DNA of 54,918 bases, taken from NCBI GenBank assembly GCA_016930155.1, contig JAFGHL010000055.1:1-54918 (forward strand), written 5' to 3'. The DNA is from Dehalococcoidia bacterium (GTDB lineage Bacteria; Chloroflexota; Dehalococcoidia; GIF9; UBA5629). The notes below the pieces were generated by a model, which had not been told where the DNA came from, did no database searches, and saw nothing but the letters and a program-made list of their open reading frames with translations. Positions 25,027 through 34,837 of the stretch are shown here, one piece after another; position 1 is the first letter of the stretch; the number at the start of each line of letters is the position of its first letter. The position numbers and the translations under genes are program-made.

Positions 25027-25830
25027 ATGTCTAAGATTAAAGTAGCGGTGAACGGGGCTTTAGGCAGAATGGGACAGCAGGTAATAGATGCTGTAAGCGC
25101 TGACACAGCCTTGGAGTTGACCTGTGCCGCTGATATCAAGGCTGACCGGGACCATTTGATCCTGCCAAAGTTATCGAAGAAGGTGCCTCTGCACACCAAT
25201 TTAACAGCGCTCATCGAGATGTATCACCCTCAAGTGGTAGTGGATTTCACGGTGCCTGAGGCAGCAATGGGTTCGGCGAGGCTGGCGCTTAAGAACGGCG
25301 CCAACCTGGTCATGGGCACAACCGGTTTGAGCGAAGCGGATCTGAAGGAGATCGACCGTTTGGCGCAAGCTCATAAGAAAGGTGCGGTGGTGGCGGCCAA
25401 CTTTGCCATCGGCGCTGTGATAATGATACATCTGGCCAGGGAGGCCTCGAGGTATTTTGATAACGCGGAGATTATCGAACTTCATCACGACAGGAAGCTT
25501 GATTCGCCTTCAGGAACCGCTCTGGCAACAGCCAGGGCTATGGCAAGTGCGCATGGGAAGCCTTTCGTAAGCTTTGTATCGGAGAAAGAAACTCTGAAGG
25601 GCACGCGGGGCGGCCAATCTGAAGGTATATCCATACACAGCGTCAGGCTTCCCGGTCTGGTCGCCAGTCAGGAAGTCATATTCGGAGCCCTGGGACAGAC
25701 GCTATCGATCAGGCATGATACGATCAGCAGGGACTGTTTTATGCCGGGCGTGATTCTTGCAATCAAGGAGGTAATCAAACGCCACGGTCTGGTTTACGGC
25801 CTGGATGTACTGCTAAATTTGGGAGACTGA
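25027..25830 (+). CDS. dapB: 4-hydroxy-tetrahydrodipicolinate reductase
   Basis: The 267-aa enzyme has the nucleotide-binding start VAVNGALGRMGQQVIDAV, the MGTTGLSEADL segment and the catalytic/substrate loop ELHHDRKLDSPSGTAL with its conserved His and Lys. It reduces the DapA product to tetrahydrodipicolinate. It heads a dapB-asd-dapA lysine/diaminopimelate operon, with asd starting 1 nt after its stop. No lysine riboswitch was recognised in the 81-bp gap behind pnp. Confidence 0.96.
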   Translation: MSKIKVAVNGALGRMGQQVIDAVSADTALELTCAADIKADRDHLILPKLSKKVPLHTNLTALIEMYHPQVVVDFTVPEAAMGSARLALKNGANLVMGTTGLSEADLKEIDRLAQAHKKGAVVAANFAIGAVIMIHLAREASRYFDNAEIIELHHDRKLDSPSGTALATARAMASAHGKPFVSFVSEKETLKGTRGGQSEGISIHSVRLPGLVASQEVIFGALGQTLSIRHDTISRDCFMPGVILAIKEVIKRHGLVYGLDVLLNLGD

Positions 25831-25831
25831 T

Positions 25832-26878
25832 ATGAACAACAGTAATAACGGGTATCATGTAGCTATAGTTGGCGCCACTGGCATGGTGGGGCAGGAGTTC
25901 ATCAAGGTACTGCTTCAGCGTAAATTTCCGATGGCCTCGTTGCAGCTCTATGCCTCCGACCGATCGGCCGGCAGGAAGGTTTATGCCGGCCACCAGGAAA
26001 TGGTGGTCAAAGAAACCGCCGCCGACTCTTTCGACAACGTCGATATCGCGCTTTTTTCAGCCGGATCCGAGATAAGCAAACATTTCGCCCCGATGGCAGC
26101 CAAGGCGGGCGCACTGGTCATCGATAACAGCGCGGCCTGGCGCATGGATACCCGCGTGCCGCTGGTGGTGCCTGAGGTCAATGTGGAGGATATTAAGAAG
26201 CACAGGGGCATAATAGCCAATCCGAACTGCTCAACCATCCAGATGGTGGTAGCCCTGAACCCCCTGCACAAGGTCAATCCCATTAAGCGCGTCACGGTGG
26301 CAACTTACCAGGCAGTTTCCGGGACGGGTGTAGCCGCTGTAGAAGAACTGACCAAGCAGGCCAAGGTAGTGCTGGATGGAGGCAATGTAGTTCCGCACGT
26401 CTATTCTCACCAGATAGCCTTCAATTTGTTACCTGAGATCGATGTCTTCCTGGAGAACGGCTATACCAAGGAAGAGTGGAAGATGGTCGAGGAAACGCGC
26501 AAGATTATGCATGCGGAAAACATAGCCATATCAGCCACCTGCGTTCGCGTGCCCGTTTTCATCAGCCACAGCGAGGCTATACACGTGGAGTTTACCGACT
26601 ATATGTCGCCAGAGGAAGCCCGGTCCATATTGAGCAAATCGACAGGCGTGAAAGTGCTTGACGATCCCAACGTAAGCCTGTACCCTCAGCCCTGGTTGGC
26701 GGCCGGCACTGACGATGTTTATGTGGGAAGAATACGATCTGACGCCTCCTTACTCAACGGCCTGGTGTTGTGGGTGGTGGCCGATAATATCCGCAAGGGT
26801 GCTGCCCTCAATGCGGTCCAGATTGCCGAAGAGGCTGCCGGGAATGGTTGGGTCAAGAGTCAGAACAATAATAAGTAG
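25832..26878 (+). CDS. asd: Aspartate-semialdehyde dehydrogenase
   Basis: The 348-aa enzyme has the NADP-binding start VAIVGATGMVGQEFIKVL, the catalytic cysteine in IIANPNCSTIQMV and the AVSGTGVAAVEEL segment. It makes aspartate semialdehyde, the branch point for lysine, threonine and methionine. GGGAG is positioned within the dapB end. The following dapA gene begins 15 nt later with a GGAGG site. Confidence 0.96.
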   Translation: MNNSNNGYHVAIVGATGMVGQEFIKVLLQRKFPMASLQLYASDRSAGRKVYAGHQEMVVKETAADSFDNVDIALFSAGSEISKHFAPMAAKAGALVIDNSAAWRMDTRVPLVVPEVNVEDIKKHRGIIANPNCSTIQMVVALNPLHKVNPIKRVTVATYQAVSGTGVAAVEELTKQAKVVLDGGNVVPHVYSHQIAFNLLPEIDVFLENGYTKEEWKMVEETRKIMHAENIAISATCVRVPVFISHSEAIHVEFTDYMSPEEARSILSKSTGVKVLDDPNVSLYPQPWLAAGTDDVYVGRIRSDASLLNGLVLWVVADNIRKGAALNAVQIAEEAAGNGWVKSQNNNK

Positions 26879-26893
26879 TCGGCGGAGGACGAG

Positions 26894-27787
26894 ATGAAGA
26901 AGTTCGGACGTTTGCTGACTGCCATGGTGACACCCTTCAGTGCCAAGGGCCAGGTTGATTACACCCAGGCCAAAAAGCTGGCCAGGGCTTTGCTCGAATC
27001 CGGTAGCGATGGACTGGTAGTATCCGGCACTACCGGTGAAAGCCCCACGCTCGCTTTCGAGGAAAAACTGAGGTTGTTTGCTGAGATAAGGACGGTTGCC
27101 GGCAAAAAGGCTACTATTGTGGCAGGCACAGGCAACTACAATACACGGGAGAGCATCGAGCTGACTCGTGAGGCCGAGAAAATAGGAGTGGACGCCTGCC
27201 TGCTGACCGTTCCTTACTACAATAAGCCGAACCAGGACGGGCTCTACCAGCATTTCAAGGCCATCGCTGACTCGACACGCCTGCCTTGTATCGTATACAA
27301 TGTGCCCTCCCGAACCATTACCAATCTGGCTGCCGATACGACCATCAAGCTGAGCAAGATAGATAATATCGTTGGTATCAAGGAGGCCAGCGCGGATTTC
27401 GGGCAGATCGCCCGCATCATCGATGGAGCGGGCAGCGATTTCATGGTATATAGCGGCAATGACGCCGATACCTTCCCCATTTTGAACCTGGGCGGCTATG
27501 GAGTGATTGGTGTGATTACGCACCTGGTGGGCATTCAGTACAAGAGAATGATGGACCTTTTCCTAACCGGCAAAATCAAGGAATCGGCCGGGCTGCACCG
27601 CAGCTTCATTCCGCTGGTTAATACCATGTTTATGATTGGCAGCCCTATGCCTATAAAATATGCGTTGAATCACCTCGGATTCAGGGTCGGCAAACCGCGC
27701 CTGCCGCTGGTGGTACCGGACGAGAAAACGCGAGCCGCCATCGAGCAAACGCTGAAAGGATATAAAATTGACCTGCCGATTAAATAA
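26894..27787 (+). CDS. dapA: 4-hydroxy-tetrahydrodipicolinate synthase
   Basis: The 297-aa TIM-barrel aldolase has GLVVSGTTGESPTL (substrate Thr pair), PYYNKPNQDGLYQHF (catalytic Tyr) and NIVGIKEAS with the Schiff-base lysine. It condenses pyruvate with aspartate semialdehyde. It completes the dapB-asd-dapA operon. No dapD, dapE or dapF homologue is in the window, so the middle of the pathway (an LL-diaminopimelate aminotransferase route is common in this phylum) must be encoded elsewhere. Confidence 0.96.
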   Translation: MKKFGRLLTAMVTPFSAKGQVDYTQAKKLARALLESGSDGLVVSGTTGESPTLAFEEKLRLFAEIRTVAGKKATIVAGTGNYNTRESIELTREAEKIGVDACLLTVPYYNKPNQDGLYQHFKAIADSTRLPCIVYNVPSRTITNLAADTTIKLSKIDNIVGIKEASADFGQIARIIDGAGSDFMVYSGNDADTFPILNLGGYGVIGVITHLVGIQYKRMMDLFLTGKIKESAGLHRSFIPLVNTMFMIGSPMPIKYALNHLGFRVGKPRLPLVVPDEKTRAAIEQTLKGYKIDLPIK

Positions 27788-27829
27788 GTCCCTTTCACGC
27801 AGGAAGACTGGGGTGTAGGTGGTTGTTGA

Positions 27830-28300
27830 TCAGGACCAGGGGTAGTGCCCCCTGCGTTTGGAAGCCCATTTATCTATTCCCTCGGTCTTGATTAGCTCCA
27901 GGTGGTAAGCGAGATTGGGATGGAATTCAAGCAATGGTTCAAGGTGCCTGCAAGCCTTATGCTCATCACAGTCCCAGCATCCGGCCAGCCCTCTCCCTAT
28001 AGCGCAATTCCGGACCGGACAACGCTCTCCCTTCCAACCACCTCCTTCCCTGCAGATGGACCGGCATTCCACTCCGCGTATGGAATGAAGTACGTCGATA
28101 AAATGTTGATATTCCTTAAAAACTGCATTCGACGCCGACCAGTAGGTCTGACCGGCTTTTAATTCGGCGTACCTCTCAAATTTCAGGTCGGAAAGAACAG
28201 CCTCGAGGCGTGCAGCAAGGTCATAAAGGTCGGTCCGCGATGGAATGCAGTCTTTGCAGTAGAGGCCGCAGTAAGACGTCAGTCGGCTGTCGTCAGTCAT
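27830..28300 (-). CDS. DUF3795 domain protein
   Basis: The 156-aa cysteine-rich protein starts with SYCGLYCKDCIPS and contains a second cluster (CRSICREGGGW ... CPVRNCA ... GCWDCDEHKAC). This matches the DUF3795 family of small zinc- or metal-binding proteins of unknown function. It lies 6 nt downstream of purA on the same strand, and so may be cotranscribed. The C-terminal helix (LAYHLELIKTEGIDKW) is typical of the family. No catalytic role is claimed. Confidence 0.8.
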   Translation of the reverse strand: MTDDSRLTSYCGLYCKDCIPSRTDLYDLAARLEAVLSDLKFERYAELKAGQTYWSASNAVFKEYQHFIDVLHSIRGVECRSICREGGGWKGERCPVRNCAIGRGLAGCWDCDEHKACRHLEPLLEFHPNLAYHLELIKTEGIDKWASKRRGHYPWS

Positions 28301-28306
28301 AGCGAC

Positions 28307-29623
<1,317 letters not shown>

Positions 29624-29657
29624 TCAATCACACACAAAGTCAGGGAAATTAAAATTA

Positions 29658-29879
29658 TCAACCCCGGGACATATAGCTCTTGCCCCAGACATGGAGAAGG
29701 ATACCGCCTGCGAAAATCAGCACAGCAAGGCCTACGAGTATGGTGAGAAATGTCAGTAAAGGCATATCTACATCTATCCAGCGCATGCCCATTACTGCCA
29801 GGCCGATGCCGGCAATGATCCATGCAAACATCAGCGCAGTCAGGGAAGTGAGGCTCACCTCGAATACCCTGTCACTCAT
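29658..29879 (-). CDS. Small two-helix membrane protein
   Basis: This 73-aa protein has two hydrophobic helices (about residues 11-30 and 40-63) and a basic C-terminus. It was not recognised. It lies 28 nt downstream of the CDP-alcohol phosphotransferase gene and 67 nt upstream of purA on the same strand, so it probably belongs to the phospholipid operon. Confidence 0.65.
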   Translation of the reverse strand: MSDRVFEVSLTSLTALMFAWIIAGIGLAVMGMRWIDVDMPLLTFLTILVGLAVLIFAGGILLHVWGKSYMSRG

Positions 29880-29907
29880 TGTATCGACCTGTTAATATGT
29901 ACTCCCA

Positions 29908-30504
29908 TTATTTTCTTGCCTGCCGCCAGACGTGCACAAACCGCTGTCCGACGGTTACAAAAGAAAGGACTACCACTATGGCCAGTGCTATGAACACCTG
30001 GTTTAGGAGCAGTCCGAGCGCTAATATTATAACCCTCTCTACACGCGTAAACAAGCCGACTGTGCAATCGATATTAAGTCCTTCGGCTCTGGCCCTGATA
30101 TAACTGGTCAGGAACGATCCGATCATGGCCAGGAATATAAGCGCGAGCTGTAATGTGACATTGAACGGCCACACTCCGGTACCGGTGATGAAAATGAAGC
30201 TTAAAAAGATCGCCCCTTCAGTGATTCTGTCGACAGTGGAATCGAAGAGTGCCCCGAAACGGGAGGTCTTTTGCATATAGCGGGCAAGCGCACCATCCAG
30301 CAGGTCGAACAGCCCGGCCAGTAAGAATATGAGGGCGCCTGCCGCGAGATGGCCGAATCCTATCACCACTGCTGCTATCAGGTTTATCACCAGGCCGATA
30401 GTGGTCATGATATCGGGCGTTAATTTCAGCTTGCTGATGAGCGGGACGAGTGGATCAGTGATTAAGCGGCCAGCTTTCCTGCGTAATTCCTGGAAATTTG
30501 ACAC
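29908..30504 (-). CDS. CDP-alcohol phosphatidyltransferase, PIP-synthase-like
   Basis: This 198-aa multi-span membrane enzyme carries the family motif DLLDGALAR ... GALFDSTVD (the four metal-binding Asp). Segments such as TSYIRARAE and RVERVIILALG recall the actinobacterial phosphatidylinositol-phosphate synthase more than bacterial PgsA; that comparison is from memory. It would transfer a phosphatidyl group from CDP-diacylglycerol to inositol-1-phosphate. The genomic context supports it: an inositol-1-phosphate synthase and a PimA-like glycosyltransferase lie immediately upstream in the same operon (4-nt gap). Phosphatidylglycerol-phosphate synthase is the main alternative. Confidence 0.8.
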   Translation of the reverse strand: MSNFQELRRKAGRLITDPLVPLISKLKLTPDIMTTIGLVINLIAAVVIGFGHLAAGALIFLLAGLFDLLDGALARYMQKTSRFGALFDSTVDRITEGAIFLSFIFITGTGVWPFNVTLQLALIFLAMIGSFLTSYIRARAEGLNIDCTVGLFTRVERVIILALGLLLNQVFIALAIVVVLSFVTVGQRFVHVWRQARK

Positions 30505-30508
30505 TTCG

Positions 30509-31636
30509 TTATCCTTTTAAATCCGAGGAGATGGAGGTGTAGTAATCGACGACCTGGCGGCTAACGTTTTCCCAGCAGTATTTGTTGGCCGTGGCCACTC
30601 CCCTCTCCGCCATTGATAATCTAAGTTGCCTGTCATTCAGCAGTTTTAGCAAACAGTCCGCCACGGATCGCGGATTATTGGGCCGGGCAAGCAAGCCCTC
30701 CTGGCCGTGTGTGAGTACACTGGCATAACCCGGGATATCGGTTGCCACTACGGGTGTGCCGCTTGCCATGGCCTCCACCAGAACCATGCCAAAGCTCTCG
30801 CCGCCGGTGGCCGGAGCGCAGAAAATATCGGCTGTGCGGTAATACTTTGGCAGGTCGTCGAAAGTCACGTAGTGGGTGAATACTGCGCGGTCGGCCAGCA
30901 GCATTTTCGCCATGGTTTTATACTGTAAGCGCAGCATGAGACCAGGGCCGGCTATAATCAGACGGAAATTAGGGAAATCCTTCTTCACGAGGGAACAGGC
31001 CCGGATCAAGTCGCCCACTCCCTTGCGTTCCTCCAGCCTCCCAACGAAAAGTATATTCAGCCGGCCGTCTTTGAACTGGTCAATAGTCGGTCCGTCAGGG
31101 CAGAAATGATGGATATCTACCCCATTGGGTATGATGCGGTAATCGGCCGTAAGATATTTTGATATATAATCACGCGCCGGCTTTGAGACAGCGATTTTAC
31201 CATGCAGCTTGGCGCCGAGTTTGCTCATGGTAGAGCGGTTCAGCCAGTACAGGCTGGATTTTTCGTGGCATGCATGAAAGGTGCCCACATTGATCGACTT
31301 TGATTCAATCAGAGTGCTCAGACAGAGCATAGGGATGAAAGGCTCGTGCAAATGAATAATCTGAAATTTTTCCCTGTCCAGCACGCGCCGCACCTGATAT
31401 GGCAACCAGGGGGAGAGCGCTATGCGCGCCGTGGTGCCGCCATATGGAATAGGTATGGGACGTCCAACGGGAGTAACTTCTTCATCGAAATAACGTACGC
31501 TTTTCCTGCGCACCGGGGCAATGATCTTAACATCGTGACCCATCAAATGAAAATGGTGGGCAAGGTACGACACGTGGTAGATGACGCCGCCGGGATGAGA
31601 GTAATCGTATGGCGAAACCAGCCCAATTTTCATCAT
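30509..31636 (-). CDS. GT4 glycosyltransferase, PimA-like
   Basis: The 375-aa GT-B protein opens MKIGLVSPYDYSHPGGVIYHV (GGV loop). It has the nucleotide-sugar domain with NILFVGRLEERKGVGDLI and the acidic E-x7-E region in GESFGMVLVEAMASGTPVV. It resembles the phosphatidyl-myo-inositol mannosyltransferase group. Being between inositol-1-phosphate synthase and a PIP-synthase-like gene, it probably glycosylates phosphatidylinositol on the cytoplasmic face. The donor sugar (GDP-mannose in actinobacteria) is not known here. Confidence 0.82.
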   Translation of the reverse strand: MMKIGLVSPYDYSHPGGVIYHVSYLAHHFHLMGHDVKIIAPVRRKSVRYFDEEVTPVGRPIPIPYGGTTARIALSPWLPYQVRRVLDREKFQIIHLHEPFIPMLCLSTLIESKSINVGTFHACHEKSSLYWLNRSTMSKLGAKLHGKIAVSKPARDYISKYLTADYRIIPNGVDIHHFCPDGPTIDQFKDGRLNILFVGRLEERKGVGDLIRACSLVKKDFPNFRLIIAGPGLMLRLQYKTMAKMLLADRAVFTHYVTFDDLPKYYRTADIFCAPATGGESFGMVLVEAMASGTPVVATDIPGYASVLTHGQEGLLARPNNPRSVADCLLKLLNDRQLRLSMAERGVATANKYCWENVSRQVVDYYTSISSDLKG

Positions 31637-31691
31637 ACTGCCGTAACAGAGCCCTTCCGCTGTGTGTTCCCTTGTTCAGCGCCTGATATCC

Positions 31692-32798
31692 TCAAGCTGA
31701 ATCCGGCAGGCAAATGGGCTTCTGCTGTTCCTGCCCGGTGATAAACTGCTCCACGCGCCTGCGTGCTTCATCGTCTGAATACTGGATGGGCGGCGATTTC
31801 ATGAAATAGGAGCTGGGGGCCACCACGGATCCGGCCAGGCCTCGGTCCTTGGCTATTTTAAGACAACGGATGGCATCGATAACCACGCCCGCCGAGTTGG
31901 GGCTATCCCAGACCTCAAGCTTACATTCGAGGTTAAGAGGCACATCGCCAAAAGTGCGCCCCTCCATTCTGATATGGCAGAACTTGCGGTCCAGCAGCCA
32001 GGGTACATAGTCGCTGGGGCCGACATGTATATTATCGGGATTCATCTCGTAGTCTATTTGGGATGTGACGGCATTGGTTTTTGAGATCTTCTTGGACTCA
32101 AGACGCTCGCGCTCCAGCATATTGTAGAAATCGGTATTGCCTCCGAAATTGAGCTGGTAGGTGCGCTCCAGCTTGACGCCGCGATCCCGGAAAAGGCGTG
32201 TAAGCACGCGGTGCACGATGGTGGCGCCGACCTGAGATTTGATATCGTCGCCGATAACCGGCAGGCCGGCTTCGTGGAAACGGTTGTGCCAGTATGGTTC
32301 CCGCGCTATAAAAACGGGTATGCAATTAACCAGGGCTACACCCGCATTGAGAAGCTGTTCAACATACCATTTGGTCGCCTCTTCGCTGCCGACCGGCAGG
32401 TAGTTGATTGCTACATCCGCCTTGACCTCTTTAAGTATGTTAACGATATTGGCGGTAGGTCCCGGCGCCTTCTCGATGATTTTGCTCAGGTATTTACCAA
32501 GTCCGTCATGGGTCATGCCCCGGACCACCTTTACGCCGGTGGTGGGGACATCACAGAATTTATATGTGTTGTTGGGTGCGGTGAAAATGGCCTCTGCAAG
32601 GTCTTTGCCAACCTTGTTACGGTCGATGTCTATAGCCGCCACAAAATTGATGTCCTTGATGTGGTAGCCTCCCAGGTTGATATGCATAAGGCCCGGCACG
32701 AATTCATCGTCCTTGGCTTTCTTGTAATAGTGCACTCCCTGTACGAAGGAAGAAGCACAATTGCCGACTCCAATAATGGCTACGTTTATTTTTCCCAT
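31692..32798 (-). CDS. ino1: myo-Inositol-1-phosphate synthase
   Basis: The 368-aa enzyme is of the short actinobacterial/archaeal type. Motifs are [17 protein letters not shown] (NAD binding), [33 protein letters not shown] and [12 protein letters not shown], together with the [10 protein letters not shown] loop. It converts glucose-6-phosphate to inositol-1-phosphate with NAD. Downstream genes encode enzymes that would use the product directly for phospholipid synthesis. It follows the universal stress gene by 33 nt. Confidence 0.94.
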   Translation of the reverse strand: MGKINVAIIGVGNCASSFVQGVHYYKKAKDDEFVPGLMHINLGGYHIKDINFVAAIDIDRNKVGKDLAEAIFTAPNNTYKFCDVPTTGVKVVRGMTHDGLGKYLSKIIEKAPGPTANIVNILKEVKADVAINYLPVGSEEATKWYVEQLLNAGVALVNCIPVFIAREPYWHNRFHEAGLPVIGDDIKSQVGATIVHRVLTRLFRDRGVKLERTYQLNFGGNTDFYNMLERERLESKKISKTNAVTSQIDYEMNPDNIHVGPSDYVPWLLDRKFCHIRMEGRTFGDVPLNLECKLEVWDSPNSAGVVIDAIRCLKIAKDRGLAGSVVAPSSYFMKSPPIQYSDDEARRRVEQFITGQEQQKPICLPDSA

Positions 32799-32831
32799 CT
32801 GGTTAACTCCTTAGCGGCTCAGGCGGCAGCC

Positions 32832-33818
32832 TTACTTGCCGTCCCGGCCATTATCTTTAAGCATCTCTTTGATGATCTGACGTGGTCTAACAAGCCACAT
32901 GGGGATCTTGGACTCGTGCAATATCTTGTCCGCCACACTGCCCATAACCCAGCGCGCGATGCCGCTCCTGCCATGTGTGGACATGGCGATGAGGTCAGTT
33001 TTTTCTTCCCTGGCCACTTCGATGACCTTGCCGGCGGGATCGCCCGATACGATCCTGACTTTCACATCGAGGCCTTTGGCGCTCAGCCGTGCGTCGACTT
33101 TTTCGAGGTATTTTTGTCCTGCTTCGTTCATGGCTTTAACGAATCCGGTAAATTCAGGGCCCAGCCAACGGGCCTCAATGGCATGGGGCTCAGGCAGTAC
33201 ATGGACCAGTACTACCGAGGCGCCGGTCTTAAGGGCTATGGCCTCGACATCGCGCATAGCCGCTCCACCTGTCTCGGATCCATCAAGGGGCGCAAGGATA
33301 CGCTTGAAAACCGCCTTCCTGTCCCTGTCCATTTCCCTTACCTGTTTGCTATGTATACCGAGCACAGGTACCGTAGCCCGGGAAACCACCTTTTCAAATA
33401 CGCTGCCCAGCCACCATCTGCGAATGCCGCTGATCCCGTGCGTGGCCATAATTATGAGGTTCGTATGGTGCCCACGTGAATAAGCAAGTATGCTATCGGG
33501 CGGGCCACCGTATAGAATTTGCCCCTTAGCTTTTATCTGATGCTCCCGGGCAGTGATCTCCGTGTAATCCAGTAGCTCTTGATGCGAGTCGCTATAGAGC
33601 AGCACAGCCCTGCAGGTTATTTCGTTTTTCTGGAGGTGCTCGACTGCGTGGTGCACATAGCTATCCAATAGCTGGTTAACTCTACGCCTTTTGCTGCCAA
33701 GCCCGACTCCCAGGATGTCAACCTCCGAGTCAAACCTGATGGCAATGTCCCTTACGTATGGAAGTACGGTCTCCGCCTCGGTGGAACCATCGAGCGGGAC
33801 GAGTATTTTCTTAAACAT
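32832..33818 (-). CDS. Tandem universal stress protein
   Basis: The 328-aa protein consists of two UspA domains (about 1-150 and 160-312). Each begins with a KILVPLDGS / RILAPLDGS strand, and both carry the G-x2-G-x9-GS-type ATP-binding segment: ATHGISGIRRWWLGSV in the first, STHGRSGIARWVMGSVADK in the second. Both appear competent for ATP binding. The target is unknown. It may be the first gene of the inositol-lipid operon. Confidence 0.9.
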   Translation of the reverse strand: MFKKILVPLDGSTEAETVLPYVRDIAIRFDSEVDILGVGLGSKRRRVNQLLDSYVHHAVEHLQKNEITCRAVLLYSDSHQELLDYTEITAREHQIKAKGQILYGGPPDSILAYSRGHHTNLIIMATHGISGIRRWWLGSVFEKVVSRATVPVLGIHSKQVREMDRDRKAVFKRILAPLDGSETGGAAMRDVEAIALKTGASVVLVHVLPEPHAIEARWLGPEFTGFVKAMNEAGQKYLEKVDARLSAKGLDVKVRIVSGDPAGKVIEVAREEKTDLIAMSTHGRSGIARWVMGSVADKILHESKIPMWLVRPRQIIKEMLKDNGRDGK

Positions 33819-33883
33819 GTCCGCTGAAAATCCGCTTTATTATAACAGATTATTATACTGTCCTTGTATTAAGCGAGATTTTT

Positions 33884-34564
33884 ATGCTAATTTATAGTGT
33901 GATATATGACTTTCATTCGCACAGTTTGCACAGCGACGGCGCCCTTTGCACACTTGAGTTAATCAGATGTGCTGTGGTGAGAGGATATTCAGCTATCGCA
34001 GTGACCGATCATATCGGAGCCGGCGGATTGGAAAGGGTTATACAAGAAGTGAGCCGGGACTGCGAGCTTGCCGGCTCTCACTGGAATATTGTAGCTGTGC
34101 CCGGTGTTGAACTCACGCACGTGCCTCATCAGGCTATAGACGGCCTGGCAAAGAGAGCCAAGGAATTGGGGGCGTGGCTGGTAGTGGTTCATGGCGAATC
34201 ACCCGTTGAGCCGGTAGAGGAGGGGACGAACCTTGCTGCTGTTAAATCGAAATATGTCGATATACTTGCACACCCCGGTCATATGACTGATGAGGTGGCG
34301 GAGCTCGCGGCAAAGAACGAAATTTTTATTGAGATTACTACCAGAAGAGGTCACTGCGTTACCAATGCACACGTGGCCAAGACGGCAGGTGCAGCGGGAG
34401 CTCTGATGCTTTTGAACTCAGACAGCCATGATGAGGACGACCTGCTGACGGCTGCCCTGGCAAACGAAACTCTGGTCCAGGCTGGTGTCAACAGCCGGGA
34501 GATAAAGCAGATACTGGAACACAACCCGATGAAGCTTCTTCAGAGGATAAGGCGGCGGTCCTGA
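33884..34564 (+). CDS. PHP-domain phosphoesterase
   Basis: The 226-aa protein has the PHP metal motifs: DFHSHSLHSDG at the N-terminus, VTDHIG, the PGVELTH segment, DILAHPGH and a C-terminal NSDSHDEDD. Relatives include histidinol phosphatases, trinuclear phosphoesterases and nucleases; the substrate is unresolved. The start at 33884 lacks a strong ribosome site and a GTG 15 nt downstream is possible. It diverges from the stress-protein gene, with an AT-rich 65-bp gap between them. Confidence 0.83.
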   Translation: MLIYSVIYDFHSHSLHSDGALCTLELIRCAVVRGYSAIAVTDHIGAGGLERVIQEVSRDCELAGSHWNIVAVPGVELTHVPHQAIDGLAKRAKELGAWLVVVHGESPVEPVEEGTNLAAVKSKYVDILAHPGHMTDEVAELAAKNEIFIEITTRRGHCVTNAHVAKTAGAAGALMLLNSDSHDEDDLLTAALANETLVQAGVNSREIKQILEHNPMKLLQRIRRRS

Positions 34565-34588
34565 AAACAGGAACTGGGAATTTGCGGT

Positions 34589-34732
34589 TTAGCTTTTGCC
34601 GATACGAAATACCTTGGTCCCGCAGATCGGGCAAACGCCTTTGATCGCCGGCCTTCCATTCTTCAGTTTTACATTCACAGGATTCTTGATTTCTACCTTT
34701 TTTCTGTCCTTGAAGCAGTAAGCCTGGGTCAT
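34589..34732 (-). CDS. DUF5679 mini-protein
   Basis: This 47-aa protein is found only by reading the minus strand between the PHP and truB genes. It runs from ATG 34732 to TAA 34589 with AGGAGG 6 nt upstream. The sequence AYCFKDRKKVEIKNP ... NGRPAIKGVCPICGTKVFRIGKS matches the DUF5679 family common in Chloroflexi. Family members usually have two CxxC knuckles; here the first is C-x-x-D (YCFKD) while the second, CPIC, is intact. It has its own near-consensus promoter. Function is unknown; a zinc-ribbon nucleic-acid or ribosome-associated role is speculative. Confidence 0.85.
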   Translation of the reverse strand: MTQAYCFKDRKKVEIKNPVNVKLKNGRPAIKGVCPICGTKVFRIGKS

Positions 34733-34770
34733 GGAGCACCTCCTGAAGCTATTCTATAGCTCTTAAGGCT

Positions 34771-34800
34771 AATATAGCCAATTAAGGTTGGGTATGTCAA
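34771..34800 (-). promoter_or_regulatory. Promoter of the DUF5679 gene
   Basis: On the minus strand a perfect -35 TTGACA (34800-34795) is followed after 18 bp by TATATT (34776-34771). The start point would be near 34764, giving a 5' leader of about 30 nt that contains the AGGAGG site. Confidence 0.75.
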
Positions 34801-34837
34801 GCAGACGCAGAGGGCAGGGCAAAAAGCTATTAGCGTA

